From the NCBI GenBank assembly GCA_013399855.1, contig VXAY01002251.1, positions 62,001 to 126,000 of the forward strand: a DNA stretch of 64,000 nucleotides, read 5' to 3'. Below, piece by piece: positions 34,301 to 46,700 of this stretch. The stretch's first letter is position 1. Every line of letters starts with the position of its first letter. The DNA is from Oxyruncus cristatus (taxonomy: Eukaryota > Chordata > Aves > Passeriformes > Cotingidae). Both the position numbers and the translations under genes were made by a program. The notes below the pieces were generated by a model. That model was not told where the DNA came from. It did not search any database and saw only the letters and a list, made by a program, of their open reading frames with translations.

Positions 34301-34822
34301 AAAAGCATGTTTCTCCTCTAACTAAAAAACACAGAAAGCAAAGTGATTTTAAGAAATTTGTCAATACACAAAAAGGAATTAGCGTGCTTTTGGACACTTT
34401 GTTTTGGATAGCCTTTCTTGTTTGGTTTTCGTTGTTGTTGTTGTTATTGTTTGGTTTTTTTGTGTGAGTTTTAAACGCAGTGTTTTCATATGCCCTTACA
34501 CAGTGGTTTCCACAATCTCTGTGATGAAGTACGAGCATACTGCTGCAGAAAAGGCGATTTGTTTCAATACCACAGCTTGGTGGGCTGCAGCAGTGACCTG
34601 ATCCAGAAGAAAACTACTCAGGACAAAAGCTGACTTTCCAGGTCTCCGAAATCCCATTTACCACAAGGCTGCAGGGAGGCCAGAGCACAATATACAAGAC
34701 ACCAGTGCACTTTTTCAGAATACTTTTGGGAGAGACTCTGACAAACAGAACACAGTTGTAACCCGAAGGCTTACTTTCCTCATTAGCTTCCTTCACCTAT
34801 CTACGCTGTAAACAAACCCTAA

Positions 34823-35240
34823 ATGTTCTCTGGCATTCCTCAAACCCCTACATCACTATCTCTCCTTGATAACCAGTCTGAATATAACCCATTCAAATAC
34901 CGGCACCCTAGATCCAAACAGCTCCATGCTGATCTTTTCCAAATTTCTACAACCACTCCAAGTTTTCTGCAGCCCCAATGGCAATAAGCCCTTCTCCATG
35001 CTACATGATGACCTCCCTACCCTCCCCTTCACCCAAGAAAGAATTCCCTCAGCAACAGCCTTCACCTGTGGTCTCCCCAAAGGAGGGCCCACTAAAGCCT
35101 TGGTCAGGAGAGAAGCAGTCACCAACAGATGTAACAGAACCTCGTCCTGCCATTCAGCACAGCCTGTCACTCAACATCAAAAGCGACGAGTGGGAGGATG
35201 CAATTCCTACTCTCCTTGCCATAAGAAGCTGTATGTTCTG
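34823..35240 (+). other. Open, protein-like stretch interrupted by one frame change; identity unknown
   Basis: On the plus strand one frame reads MFSGIPQTPTSLSLLDNQSE and continues open to a TAA near 34981; an overlapping frame then runs from 34978 with SPSPKKEFPQQQPSPVVSPK and later SLNIKSDEWEDAIP to a TGA at 35239-35241. The two could be an old retrocopy with a frameshift, or chance. The minus strand is also open across 34856-35170, which lowers the weight of either reading. Confidence 0.2.
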
Positions 35241-36323
35241 AGCACACATTAGTGCCAGAGCCTTGATCCCCTTATTTTCCCCACTTTTGTCCAAAACAAT
35301 GTGATTATCGGAGAGGAGAATGAGGAGGAAAGGGGAGAAAGACAACAGACAGCATTTTCCTGGAACTCCACGTTCTTTAATCAATCCCTCCCACACCAAG
35401 AACAACTACTCTAAGTGATGTTTTTATACATTTATAATATGCCAACCATTGCTCAAGCAGTGACTACTTGCAGCGTCAAGAGCACCTTTCTTTTGCATGC
35501 CCTCGGGTCTTTCTGTAGTAAAATTTAACTGCTGCAGTGAAGGCAAAACTTTGATCGCCGAGATAAACAAGTGACTTGGTAAAGGATCACCATGACATAC
35601 AAAACAAGAATCTGATTCTCACAAAATTAAACGTAAAAAGTAGGGCGTTTACAAAGCAAAGGAGAAATAATGGGTAAGATCCTGCAACTACAGGTACACT
35701 ACAGTGTGATCAACACTGGGAACACAATAGCCCCTTTCAGTAAGTGGCATAAAACCCACTCCTGCCCCTCACGGGCCTTTGCGAGCATCTATAAGCAGGG
35801 CAGGGAAGGTGCGGGGTGTTTCAGGCACCAGAGCTCGAACCACAGCCATGCCCGAAGGGAAGTTCCTCCATCGACCGTAAAGGCTTATTCAATACCGGGA
35901 AGCATCCTTTCTCCCCAGCACCGTTTCCCTCCTCGGCGTCACACCCGCGAGCATAACGGGGAGATTTAACACTCCCGTAATTTAACACTGCTGAATTGGA
36001 AGCTGCACAGCCACATCCCCTCGGGCCTTCTCGCCTCCCACAGGAGGCCCAGAGCCAAAGGCCGCACTCCCAGGGCGAGGCCCGGCGGGACCGGACGCCC
36101 CCTCCCATATCCTCGCTTCGCGGGGCTTCCAGGGGCCAGCTACAAGGAAGATCAGTCGCCGCTTCCCACCGCCCCTTCCCCCTTCTACCTTCGGTTCCCG
36201 GGGCGCCGTCCAGGCGCGGGGAGGAGCGACGGCGGCTCGGCCCAGCTCCCGCGGGAAGCGGCGGCCCGCGGCAGGGCGGTGGCGGGGCCCACCCGTTCCC
36301 GTCCCGCTCCCGGGTTCTGGCCC

Positions 36324-36349
36324 GGGATAATCGGGATAATGGGGATAAT
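36324..36349. repeat. Three tandem GGGATAAT units, 9-base period
   Basis: GGGATAAT occurs at 36324-36331, 36333-36340 and 36342-36349, an AT-rich island inside the CpG island, about 180 bases into the presumed BCLAF1 intron 1. Confidence 0.85.
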
Positions 36350-36529
36350 GGCTGCGGAGCACCGAGGTCACGCGGCAGGGGAGGGCGGGACGGCGCGGCG
36401 CGCGGACACCGCGCGGCCCGGGAGGGGGAAGGGAGGCGGNGGGCCCCCTCAGGCTTCCCCCGCCATCTTCCCCGCAACACGGGGCCACCGCCCCATCGAA
36501 CCTCCTCGCGGCCCCTTCGCCTCCCTCAC

Positions 36530-36760
36530 CTGGTGGGCGGAACTCTCTGCGGCCCCGCTCTCCTATGGCAGCCGCGCGGCCATTTTGCGTCGGGCCGGAG
36601 GAAGAGGCGCGGGACCCGCGGGGAAACAGAGAGGAGCCACCATAGGGAGCGGGGCGGGCTCCCGTCACTTCCGCTCCGGGCGACGAAGGGCCCACCCCGC
36701 GCTCAGAGCCCGGGCGCCATCTTGGTTTCGGGTACCCGTCCTTAAGCAAGATGGCGGAGG
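36530..36760 (-). other. Probable BCLAF1 first exon (noncoding)
   Basis: A consensus donor on the minus strand, CACCAG|GTGAGG, with the exon's last base at 36530, inside the CpG island and directly downstream of YY1-type GCCATTTT and GCCATCTT motifs. The 5' limit is a guess near the motif pair at 36716-36757. Confidence 0.5.
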
Positions 36761-36935
36761 GCGGTAGCCCGCTCCCGGTCCCGCCGTGCCGCTGTCCCCC
36801 GCCAGGGGCTCCGCGCGCGGCCCACCGCCGTCTCAACCCGTCCCGCACCGCCGCGAATAAAAGCTGTCGCCTTTTGTATTCTCGTTTCCAGAAGAGGCGC
36901 GGGGGGCTGGGCCGCGCTGGCCGTTTCCTGGTTAC

Positions 36936-37029
36936 CTGTGGGGCGGGGTGCGCATCCATGCACAGGAGTCTCTTGGAAGCGCTTGTGTGTGGAGCGGAGC
37001 ACAGGCAGCGGCTCTTCATCCAGTGGCAT
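36936..37029 (-). other. Unidentified open segment with strong splice donor
   Basis: From the ATG at 37029 the minus strand reads MPLDEEPLPVLRSTHKRF and continues open to a consensus donor CACAG|GTAACC. The same frame upstream, beyond one TGA, reads LLPDVALLYRTQATGAHLL. The composition looks protein-like, but GC-rich DNA gives such frames by chance and the ATG context is weak. I recognise no family. It may simply be an alternative 5' exon of BCLAF1. Confidence 0.25.
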
Positions 37030-37257
37030 TTGCAGCCGGTGCTCCTTGCGCTGGTAGGGAGATGGCGGTGCCGCGGCGCTTCACTGCAGCAGCTTTTGCA
37101 GCAGATGGGCGCCCGTCGCCTGGGTGCGATACAGCAGCGCCACGTCCGGGAGAAGCGCGCCCGGAGGGTCTGTGCCACCGGGAAAATGTAGCCGAGGGCT
37201 GCGAGTGAGCAGTGTTGACTGATGCACTGGATGTGTGTAGGCTGGCTAGGTCCTAAA

Positions 37258-37388
37258 ATTCACAGGATCACAGAATATGCTGAATTGGAAGGGACCCACA
37301 AGGATCGTCGTGTCCAACTCTCAGACCTGAACAGGTCCATCGCCACGAACCACACCGTGTGCCTGAGAGCATCGATGAGCAATTCACG
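37258..37388 (-). mobile_element. CR1 LINE fragment, 3' end
   Basis: It starts with the avian CR1 3' end read in reverse (cacaggatcacagaatatg, then the tggaagggacc and gtccaactct blocks) and ends near gagagcatcgatgagc. It is short, so 5'-truncated in element orientation, and inserted beside the CpG island. Confidence 0.85.
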
Positions 37389-38054
37389 CTACTCAGATCT
37401 TACACAGCTTGTTTATTTTTTCGAAGGCTATTGCATATTATTTCTGAGACAAGAAAAAAACATATTAAAAATAGCAAGAAAGGATGCACATACACCGTTT
37501 TAACTCAGTTTTTAAATTCAGGGGACACTGACTGTGAGGCAGGCAAAAGCAAATGATAGAGCAAAAAGGCAAGTAAGATGTGAAGCAGACATAATCCCCA
37601 AATGCTGGTTTGCTGTTTCATGTGTAGGGAAAGTGATGCATTGCTTAGATCTATTTCTTTTGACTCTTAAGGTTTTTTTAAGCTTGGCCTTCTATGTAGG
37701 CAGCAACCGATTAGTAGTTGATACTGAAAAAAATACAGTGAAACCTTTTAGTTCTCACCAGTTGTGGTTAACTGATAAACAGTCTGGCCTAGAGAAGAAC
37801 ACAAGCCTTTTCTCCTTTTAAGCTTTTTTTTCCCTTCTGCAGGGGTAGGGGTTACTAACCTGTACCTCAAGTGCAGAACACGTGCTACTCCTTTTGCTGT
37901 AATCAACAATAAGGCACTATTAGGAGCAGGCTCCTTGATCTGTGACGATGAACTTGTGAGAGGAAGCCAATTTTCCACGGCCTGTAAGGTTTTCAGAACT
38001 GTTGTGGGATTTGCTGCATGCAACACACCTCCTCCTATTTTTTAATGGTCCTGA

Positions 38055-38380
38055 GAACTGGTGGGATGCTCATGCGGGGACACCTTCCACTAGACCATGT
38101 TGCTTAAAACCCCATCCAGCCTGGCCTTGAACACTTCCAAGGATAGGTATTCACAGCTTCTCTGAGCAACTGACTGTTAAGTTTTTTGCCTCAACCCATG
38201 TGCAGGATTTTGCACTTGGCCTTCTTGAACTTCATGAGGTTCTCACAGTCCCATCTCTGAAGCCTGCCCAGGTCCCTCTGGATGGCATCCCCTCCGGTGT
38301 GTTGACTACACTGCTGAGCTTGGTGTTGTTAGCAAACTTGCTGAGAGTGCGCTTAATCCCACTGGCACCAACAAAGATTT
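38055..38380 (-). mobile_element. CR1 LINE fragment with internal deletion
   Basis: Reverse-oriented CR1. The 3' part (gacaccttccactagacca ... cttgaacacttccaagga) runs to about 38170, then jumps to a part normally several hundred bases further into the element (tgcaggattttgcacttggc ... ccctctggatggcatcccc ... cttggtgttgttagcaaact). The open frame there is antisense to the CR1 ORF and is not a gene. Confidence 0.85.
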
Positions 38381-39864
38381 GGGGGACATAAACCAACGTA
38401 AGATACATGGGATATATCTTATTGGGACAGAAAGGGTGGAGACTTCTACTCTTTCAGTTCTCCACTGTATTTAAGACAATGTGCTATGTGCCCAGAGGAA
38501 ACAAACTGTAACACAAAGCTTTTTCAAAATATATTTTAATTATTTCAAATATATTTGTCTAATGACAATAAATGCAAGTTGTTTTGAAATTTTGTTCACT
38601 CCTTCTTTTACCAAACATTAGACATTTGGGCTGTGTGATCCTTCGGTGCAGCCGCTTTGTAGCAAAAACATCAAGACATGCACCTGTGCTTTGAAACACG
38701 TCAAACCAGTGGCTTTCTAGGGGTATTGATATGAAATACAACCTGACAGGTCTCTCTTTCCTCTTGATGCCCTGACTGTAATTTATCCTGTAAAATTGGG
38801 ATAATTTGTCTTGTAAAGTTTGAGATTAGTTTTTATACAGTTTTTATACAGTTTGTTCAAACCTCTATGGTACATAGACACTTCTGACCTGCCTTTGATA
38901 TTTTAGAGGCACTATCTTTTGCTACTAAGCAATAAAAAAATACCAAAAATAATTCAATTTATGTGTTTATTATTATCATAGGAGACAGCAGCTCTGGGCA
39001 TGACACAAACTGCTGCTTTATTTGAACACAGCAACAGTCCAGAAAATTTACAATAAAATATGAAGTTCAAGGCAATGGGAAGATACATGAAAATACATAA
39101 AGCAGTACGATTATACTGTGTCATCACCAGCCCAAGCCAGACTCTTGGTGACTGTTAGGAGATGTTCCCACTGTTCAGTGAGATGGCTGCATAGTTGCAC
39201 ATCATCTGAGCACTAACACAAAAACAGGGAATGAGTAATAAAGTCCATCAGTAGTAGTCATCAGCGAAACTGGATTGTCCCATCAGGGAATGCCACTCGT
39301 AAGAGTTACAAAATGATAATATAACCTCAGTTCCAAAGATTTATTAGGAATGATGAAACACAGAGAGAGAATGTCTTTAATCTCTTCAAAAACTGGAGCA
39401 CAGACTTGCACAAGTCAGTGGTGTTACTTACCATCTCTGGCCGGGTCCTTTACGTGCAGCTGGTACTTTACAAGAGATCCACATTTATAGCAGCTGCTCC
39501 TCCTGTTAAAACCTTATTCAGTTTTACAAACCCTTCGAGTGGATTTTGTCAATCCATGAGTGGGACAAGGCTCAAGGGAGCTGTGTCAAGGAGATGCTTC
39601 AGTAGATGGCACTCTCCCTCTGAAGGAGGATGAGCAAATACCTCAGCGAAGGAATTTGATGCAGTGAGAACAACTTCCGTTATATCCTACAAAATTGCAA
39701 TGAATGCAAATGAATCTCTGCTTAGCTATGCAATGAAGTAACCCCTGGCAGATTTTCACAAATTGATCCATCCAGTCCTCACATCTGACTTCCTACCTGC
39801 TTAAATGACTGTAGTCTGTTACTGTTCATCTGAATTCCTCCTGAGATTGTAATGGTGAATATAT

Positions 39865-39950
39865 TCATACATACACACACATACACAAGTGTATATTTTT
39901 ATGTATATTTTTATATGTATATTATATATATATACACAAATATATAAAAG
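39865..39950. repeat. CA/TA-rich microsatellite
   Basis: Imperfect acacac and tatata runs in the intergenic interval, interrupted by t-rich units. Confidence 0.85.
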
Positions 39951-42900
39951 AGCTCAGTAGTAATGTAAATTGCACACATTAGACTCAGCCTTTACAGTTG
40001 TTCTGCTTCCCCGATCATCTTTTTCAAAGTCATTATTCTATTCTACCCTTTTGTTAATGGTAGGTCCAGTTTGAGGACTTAAGTCCTTTGGTTTGTTGAT
40101 TGTTTCCTGTTGGTATTTTGGAGTCACAAAATTTCATAGATCCAGAAATTGTTCAAACCAGTTTACAGAGCAGTTGCACTGAATTAGTACAAGTGAGGAG
40201 GCCTTAACTGCAGGTATGGGAACAATAAAGACCTGCTAGGCATTAGGGGAGCTGTAACCTTTAAAATCACATCTGTTGTTAACCAAGCAGTAATGCACAG
40301 CCATCATGCAGCTTTCTAAACCTTACGGTGATTTCCTCACCCTTGAACAGGAAGGAGAGAGAAGAGAGTTAAAGAAACGTGTATAAGACAAAGTTGCAAT
40401 AAAAAATGTAATGGGATAAATTTATAAAATGCAAATTTAATTGATTCAATAATTTAGATTTTTGGATTCTTGAGTAATGTGAGTATATTCTTTCCATGTA
40501 ATGCTGTTTAAGCATGTAAGTATCTGTTTTCATAATTGACTGGCTCACAAGTCAAATAAGACTACATAAGTTTTCAATCACTGCCTCTCCTCTACACTCC
40601 CCAAAAATCCAATTGATTCCAATTGACTAAAATCATGGTGATAACAGTATTTATAAAATCCAGAATCTGGAGCTATAATTTTGCTACCATAGCTCAGATA
40701 AAGCTGACCTGTTTTTTCCGATATTCATGTAAGAGCCTGAGGGTGTTCTGTGGCCTGCTAGTAGGAGAGGCCCTGGGTAATGTACCAAGGAGGAGTATAG
40801 AGAGTATTTGTATACATCTCTCTAGTGCCCATCAACTTTTGGGCAACCAAAAGTTGTGCACCATTGCAAATTAGATAAAGGAATTTCTGTTACAAGAAGT
40901 GGTTCAAGCAGCGGCATGCTGCATGAGCGAAATGGCAGGTGAACAAATGTATTTTTGAGATTTTCTGTTCTTGATTCAAAACAAAACAAACCCACTGTGA
41001 GTGTCAGATGCTAAAGGGACTGTGCTCAAAAGCAGTATTTTCTGTAATTTGTAGAGAAGCTACACAGCAGATAAAATTCTGGACCAGTGGAAACTCTCTA
41101 CTGAAAGCACCGTTTAACTACAGCATTCATCTATTATTTGGCAAATAGATTTAATATTCCAAATGCAATTTATACAGGATTCCAAATAGCCTTCATACAA
41201 TAATATTACTGCTTGGAAGTCTCTTTTGCACACAACTGAATGGAAGTGGTTTGGAGTGGCTTTTTCAACACTTTTCAAAGGAACTGATTTTTTTTCCTTT
41301 GGAGAAAAAAAAAATGATGATGTTGAGTGTGGGATGTTTACTATTTTAAACATGTTCTGTAGAATTAAACCAAAACGGTTTAACACTATTAGAGTACTAC
41401 TATATCTTCTCCTTCTGCAGACTTGAGATGATATTTTATTCAGTCAGAAAAGGAAACATATTAAGGTCATGAAACTAATCAAAAACATTGCATTTATAAC
41501 CTTTACCTTTACAGCAGCTATTGTGAATTGAAGATCCACAAAACAGCCTTCTACAATGTCTTTCAAGTAGTGGTTTCAAACCAAAGAACAATTTCCTGAC
41601 AAGAATCATCAAACTAGGTATTGGGACACCTGAGTATTATGCCTTCGGGCAAATTATACATTAATTTTCAGGTGTCATGCACTTCTTTAAAATGGAATTG
41701 CAAGAGCTCAGCACCTCTGAAAATTTATTTTTAAATGATTTTGGGAATATCTTCCTTACAGATATATAAAAGCTGTTGTAGTGTTTGTAATGCATTTTGA
41801 AATGCTTAGTAAGAACATGTTACAGAAATGCAGTCGTTACTAAAAAATGTTTCATTGAAACAGTCCTGTTTTTTTCTCATCTCAGTGCAGTACAGTTCAA
41901 ATTACCTTTAAAATGTCTCACAATTAAACATTACTATTCATTATACAGAACAGAGTAAGAGGTAGAAAGAGCATGCAATGGATTCCCGGGGATCTGCCAC
42001 CTCACTGCTTTTAGATGAATGCTGAAGGGTGGAAGATCATGAGCGAAAGGTGAAGAGCAAGCAGTGGCAGAAGTAGGACCTGACAATCACACGGGTTCCC
42101 TGTGCTTGAGAAGATCCTGCTGAAAGGATCCAGAAGATATAGTGAGAAAATAGAAATATTAGCCTTGCTTTTGATAGTATTAAGAAGCCAGACAGAGGTC
42201 ACAACTCAGTAGGCTTGCAGAACTGGTCAAGGAAGTAGCCGGAAAAATCCAAGTCCCGATTCTTTGTAATGGATTGCATTATGTATTAGAGGTCTCACAC
42301 CTTTTGTTTTACTGGTGTAGTTGCTGTGTGACACTTACGTTTAGGAAAAGTACATCATGTGTAAGTAAGAGGAGAAACAGCAGTAGCTGGGCAAACCAGT
42401 GAGACTTGGGTGAGTCTGTTCATGAATGCTTGGAAATGGATGCGAAACAAAGAGTTGATTTTCAAACATGATTTATTTATAAACAAAAGATCTATTCGGG
42501 ACAGTAAGGCTAGAACTTACCAATAAATGTATCAAATGCAAAAGTTAGAATAAATCTATCAAATACATGAATAAGGAGAAGTTTATAAAAGTGATCAACA
42601 CTCAATCAGAAGACCAGTACCTACAGGACCCCTAATTAGGGTGATCTTGAATCAAACCAGATTTTACTGGAAACCTCTATATTACAAATATCACTTCATG
42701 CTGCATTAACTAGACCAGGGTAATTTGTAAAACTGTTCAACCAAGGGTGGGCACGTGCACTAGACTGGTGAATTAAGCAAAAGGATGGAGCAAAAGAAGA
42801 ACTGCTCATTTTCCTTTTGCTACCTTTCTCTGCAAGAAGACTGCAGATAATTTTTGGATTCTCCCATTGCTAGCTTATCCAGCTCACTCTGCAGGACTTG

Positions 42901-43570
42901 CTTGACAGGAGGAAAACAGTGCTAAATTCATTTGGCCACTGTAATTTTTTTCCAGTGTTCTATTCTTGTTGATTTGCAAAGTCTCAGTTGACTGAGTTAT
43001 GAGTTGTTTGTCCAACAGCGCCTTTGTTCTGGTCTGTGCTTCAGCAAAAACTGGAAAAACCTGTTCACTTGCTCCTTCTTTTTTTTTTTTTTTATCTTCC
43101 TCTCCCATTGGTAGCTGCAGCTTGTACTCATGCAGGCAAGGTGCTGCCTACCTTTCTTGTGGAAAGCTGTCTTACAAAAACTGAGCTTGCGTTTTCCATT
43201 ATCCCAGAGCTTTTCTAGCGTCATGAAGTCTTTGGTGGGTGCTCTGGGACGTAAACTCCGTTTGTTCTCCACAAAATGTGTTTAGGTCATTATTTTATTT
43301 TTCTTCAAGCAAAGTGTCTTCAGTGCAGCCTTTTAAATAATAATTTGTACACTCTGGGAGATCTACAGGAACCAGTCTTGTAAAGTGTAGCTTTTTGGAC
43401 ACAGAAGATTGCCTGCTTTACAGCAGCCGCATTTGGTGTGATGTTAACTTCTGTAAGACAGAACAAATACTGAGGAAGCTAGCCAGTGCAAAAAGTGGAC
43501 AAGTTGAGAAGAAACTTTTCTTTCCATCTCCTTAATTTTATTCTTGCTTGGTGCTGCTGTTGGAACAAGA

Positions 43571-43796
43571 ATGGGTCAACTGTGTGGACGATGCATGCAG
43601 CTGCTGCGGGACTTTGTAGCCTTTGTTCAGAGGATGTCCTCCGACTTGGTGCACGGCATCAAGGAATGCTTGATTCTGATAAGCAAATGCTCCTGCTTAA
43701 AACAAAACAGCTCTAAAACCAGACAGCTGTACAAGCCTATCCTACAGCCTCATGAGAGGGTGACAGCTCAGGAGTTTCTGCAGCATATTGAAACAG
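43571..43796 (+). CDS. Vac8-like gene, coding exon 1: lipidation signal
   Basis: Residues 1-75: [20 protein letters not shown], then a helix with [16 protein letters not shown], a basic linker and [10 protein letters not shown]. It ends in phase 1 at ACAG|GTAAGA. Upstream noncoding exons were not identified. Confidence 0.83.
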
Positions 43797-46700
43797 GTAA
43801 GAGGACTTGTCTTTTTCTTAAGGGTTGTGAAAGAACAAGGAGATTGATTTTGTGGGTTGAGAGCAGATTGCTAGTAGATCTGCTCTGGCATGGGCAGTTG
43901 GTGATGATGTAGGAAAGACCAGAGCAACAGAGCACTTTCTTTGTGTACAGGACACCAAGGGCTCAAGTGGTGCCACAGTTGTATCTAGGTAGAAATGGTC
44001 AGTCACTTTCTTGCTCTGCCACCACTCTTAGTACATAATCCATGTAACTATGTTTCATAAAAGTGAGTCCTTCTAGTAGTTGAGTTTAGTTCTTTTAAGT
44101 CAGTCACTGAGCTCACAGAGCTAGAGATGAGCTGTGCCAAGACCTGAGTGCTGACCTGTGAGCAGGCAAATCGCAATGTGCACAGTCGAACACCTCCATG
44201 TTGGCTGGTTGCAAAACACTTGGACTTGTGCTAGGGGTGACTGGGCTGTACATGGAGAAGGTCAAAGTCACCCCAGTACAAGAAACGGTGCTTTTGTGCA
44301 AACATTTTAGAGACCAGGCTTAAGCACAGTCATGGGTTTCTGCTTGAATTAAAGTATATCCATAACTCTTCATCTATCTCCTTTGCTTTACAGGCTACCT
44401 GCCTAATTCCCCTGTTTATCTATTTGCCATGTCCTCTTTGTCCTGTCCTAAGACACAACAATATCAATAATAAAACTTTCTTTTTTTTTTTCCACTGCTG
44501 CAGTCATCTTGTATATTTTGTCAGTTGTCCGACCTACAAACAGTCCTTGTCTCAAGCTTATATAGGGGCCATTGCTTTGGTTTTGCTGTGTCTCACAGCT
44601 AACTAGGCATATTGTTTTAAGTTTAGCTACTTTGGGCTAAAGCTACTACACAGAATTGCATAGCCTTTTACTTTCATTTGTGTGAAAGGTGTGGAACACA
44701 AACTACTATTTCTTTACTTGCCTTTTTGGGAACATAAAACTAACATGTGAGGAGAACCAGGAGAGATGCTTTTCCTTGGTGTGACACAGTTAACGCTGTT
44801 TGAAATGATCTGTCACGGAACAACCTTTGCAATAATTGCTGTGACGCTGGTTGTTGGCAACATGTGTGAATTAGCCTCAGCTGGTATTAGCTGGTGTCAT
44901 TACCCATAAAAGTTGTGGGTGCTGCACTGCTGAAATGGTTCATTAATTGTTGCACCTTAAGCACTGTTTGAATCCTGACATTGATACCCAGAATAGGGCC
45001 AGATCTTTTAGCTTGTTATACAGTGGAGATCTTCCAGGGCTGAACTTTTTCTTCAAAGGCTAGCATGCTCCTGACTGTATAAGAGATTGTCTTGGCAGTA
45101 TCCCAGCTCAGCTGATGGATCAGGTGTAACGAAGGGGTGCTCTGGAAAAAATGGTGGGGCCAGAATGGCCCCTTGCAGCACCCACTGGTGCTTCCTGCAA
45201 AGACCAAGTGTATGTTTTTCTGGAGAGATCCTTTCTTCTCTGAGATCAGTCTTCAAAAGGCTGATCTTAGCTTGGATCCTCCGGAGTTGGAGTACGGCAG
45301 CAGGAAGCCTAGAGCTACTCTGACAGCAGTATGCAGATGGCGATGTGTGCTTTCAGGGAGGTCCCACTGTCCATGACAGGACATACACAGCACCCAAGAA
45401 GCAGAACCAAGATTAATTTTCTGAGTGGCCAAATCTTGCTGCCAGGACAGGTGGAGCCAGGGAAGCCTCACAAAGAGAACCAAGACATATCCCTCTTACT
45501 TTAACACTCACATGTGTATTTTATTCCAAGATGGAGCAAGCCCATTCTCAGTTTTGAATAAATTATAATAGACAGGAAACCAGTGTTTGGACAATTTGCG
45601 TGCAAGGAGAGACTTCATGGTTGATCATCATACTCACCTGTAAGCTAGGGCGGCAAATGTTTGATTTTATAGGCAGGTGAAGATTTTGAGTGGTTTCTGC
45701 TTTATCACTCTTCCAAACAAAAACAGAGATATATGGAAGGTTCAGATAGTCAGTGTGTAAGGGTCAGAATTAAACCGCATGAAGAGATTTTTGGGGTTTT
45801 TTTCTCTAAAACCTTGCACACACAGGCTAGTCCTTCCCTTTGTGTGTTATGTTAATGATTAAAGAAAATTGGTCTTTATATGAAGCAGTTCTTCTGTGAA
45901 GTTCACTTACCTAATCCTGAAAGTAGTAGTTTGCTAGTCTTGACATGTCAGTAGCTTCTAATGGCGTGAGATATTGGCTGTTTTGCACAGAGGCATAAAA
46001 GCTCATGTCCCTCACAACCCTTACGTCTCTTTCTCCTGTGGGAGGTAAGGTAGCTAGATATGTTTCATAGAGATATTTCAATCATTAATGCACAGCTTTA
46101 ATCTATTGCTTGAAAATATATTTTATAATTGTGTGCTTCACCAGTCAATTTATACTACATTACCTTTTCAGCTCAGTTCATACTACTGAGCATTGTTTCA
46201 ATGTCCCTTTTATTTTCCTCTCTTCTGCTCCATTCTACACATTATTTTATACAGTGACTTTCAGAAGTCATGCATGACTGCTGTTGCTTGATGGCTATTG
46301 TTGAACATCTGGTTTATTCATAGGGGAACTATCATACTTGAGTACAGGTAGACTCATGCTAGAGCCCATTTGCAAACCCATTTGCAATCCATGTTGCTAT
46401 TCCCCAAAATTCTTTATTGTAAAAAATGATTGGGTATTATTGTAATACCCAAGGTGGGAAACACAGTGAACTTCAAATGTAGTAAATTAGAAATATATAC
46501 TCTTTCTATAGTTCATAACTAAGAACTCCACGTTCAGTAGGTATTTTTTAACAAATATCTTCTGTGATTCAGAAAAATATAAAGATTTTTATGGAGAACA
46601 AGAACACCTGCATTCATATTAGATAACATATAAGTGTCTGAAGATTATAATTTATCTTGTTTTGAATCACTAGCTTTGAGAGCTTTACAAGAGGCATTGC

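Larger units (their letters stand above)
28093..36529 (-). other. BCLAF1 5' noncoding interval (introns)
   Basis: About 8.4 kb between the first coding exon and the CpG island, AT-rich. Apart from the candidate exons at 29592-29637 and 31328-31399, a 23-base A run at 29081-29103, a short GTT repeat near 34428-34445, and the open stretch at 34.8-35.25 kb, I see nothing specific. No CR1 copy was recognised. Confidence 0.5.
36000..37210. promoter_or_regulatory. CpG-island promoter of BCLAF1, possibly bidirectional
   Basis: About 1.2 kb of very GC-rich, CpG-dense sequence with two minus-strand splice donors (36530 and 36936). YY1-type motifs face both ways: GCCATTTT 36579-36586 and GCCATCTT 36716-36723 read toward BCLAF1, while AAGATGGCGG 36748-36757 and GATGGCGG 37061-37068 read the other way. 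One ambiguous base lies at 36440. Long open frames here on both strands are expected from the composition. Confidence 0.75.
37390..43570. other. Intergenic interval before the Vac8-like gene
   Basis: About 6 kb between the BCLAF1 island and the ARM gene. Besides the CR1 copy and microsatellite listed separately, I see no coding exon or RNA gene. Upstream of 43,571 there is no CpG island, unlike the other two genes, so the ARM gene probably has a tissue-restricted or distant first exon. Confidence 0.5.

Noticed and set aside
35982..37178. 398-codon minus-strand frame and long plus-strand frames in the CpG island
   Set aside because: Few stop codons are expected at this GC content; the long frame crosses an ambiguous base and two good splice donors and shows no domain.
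38200..38391. 63-codon plus-strand frame
   Set aside because: Antisense to the CR1 open reading frame.
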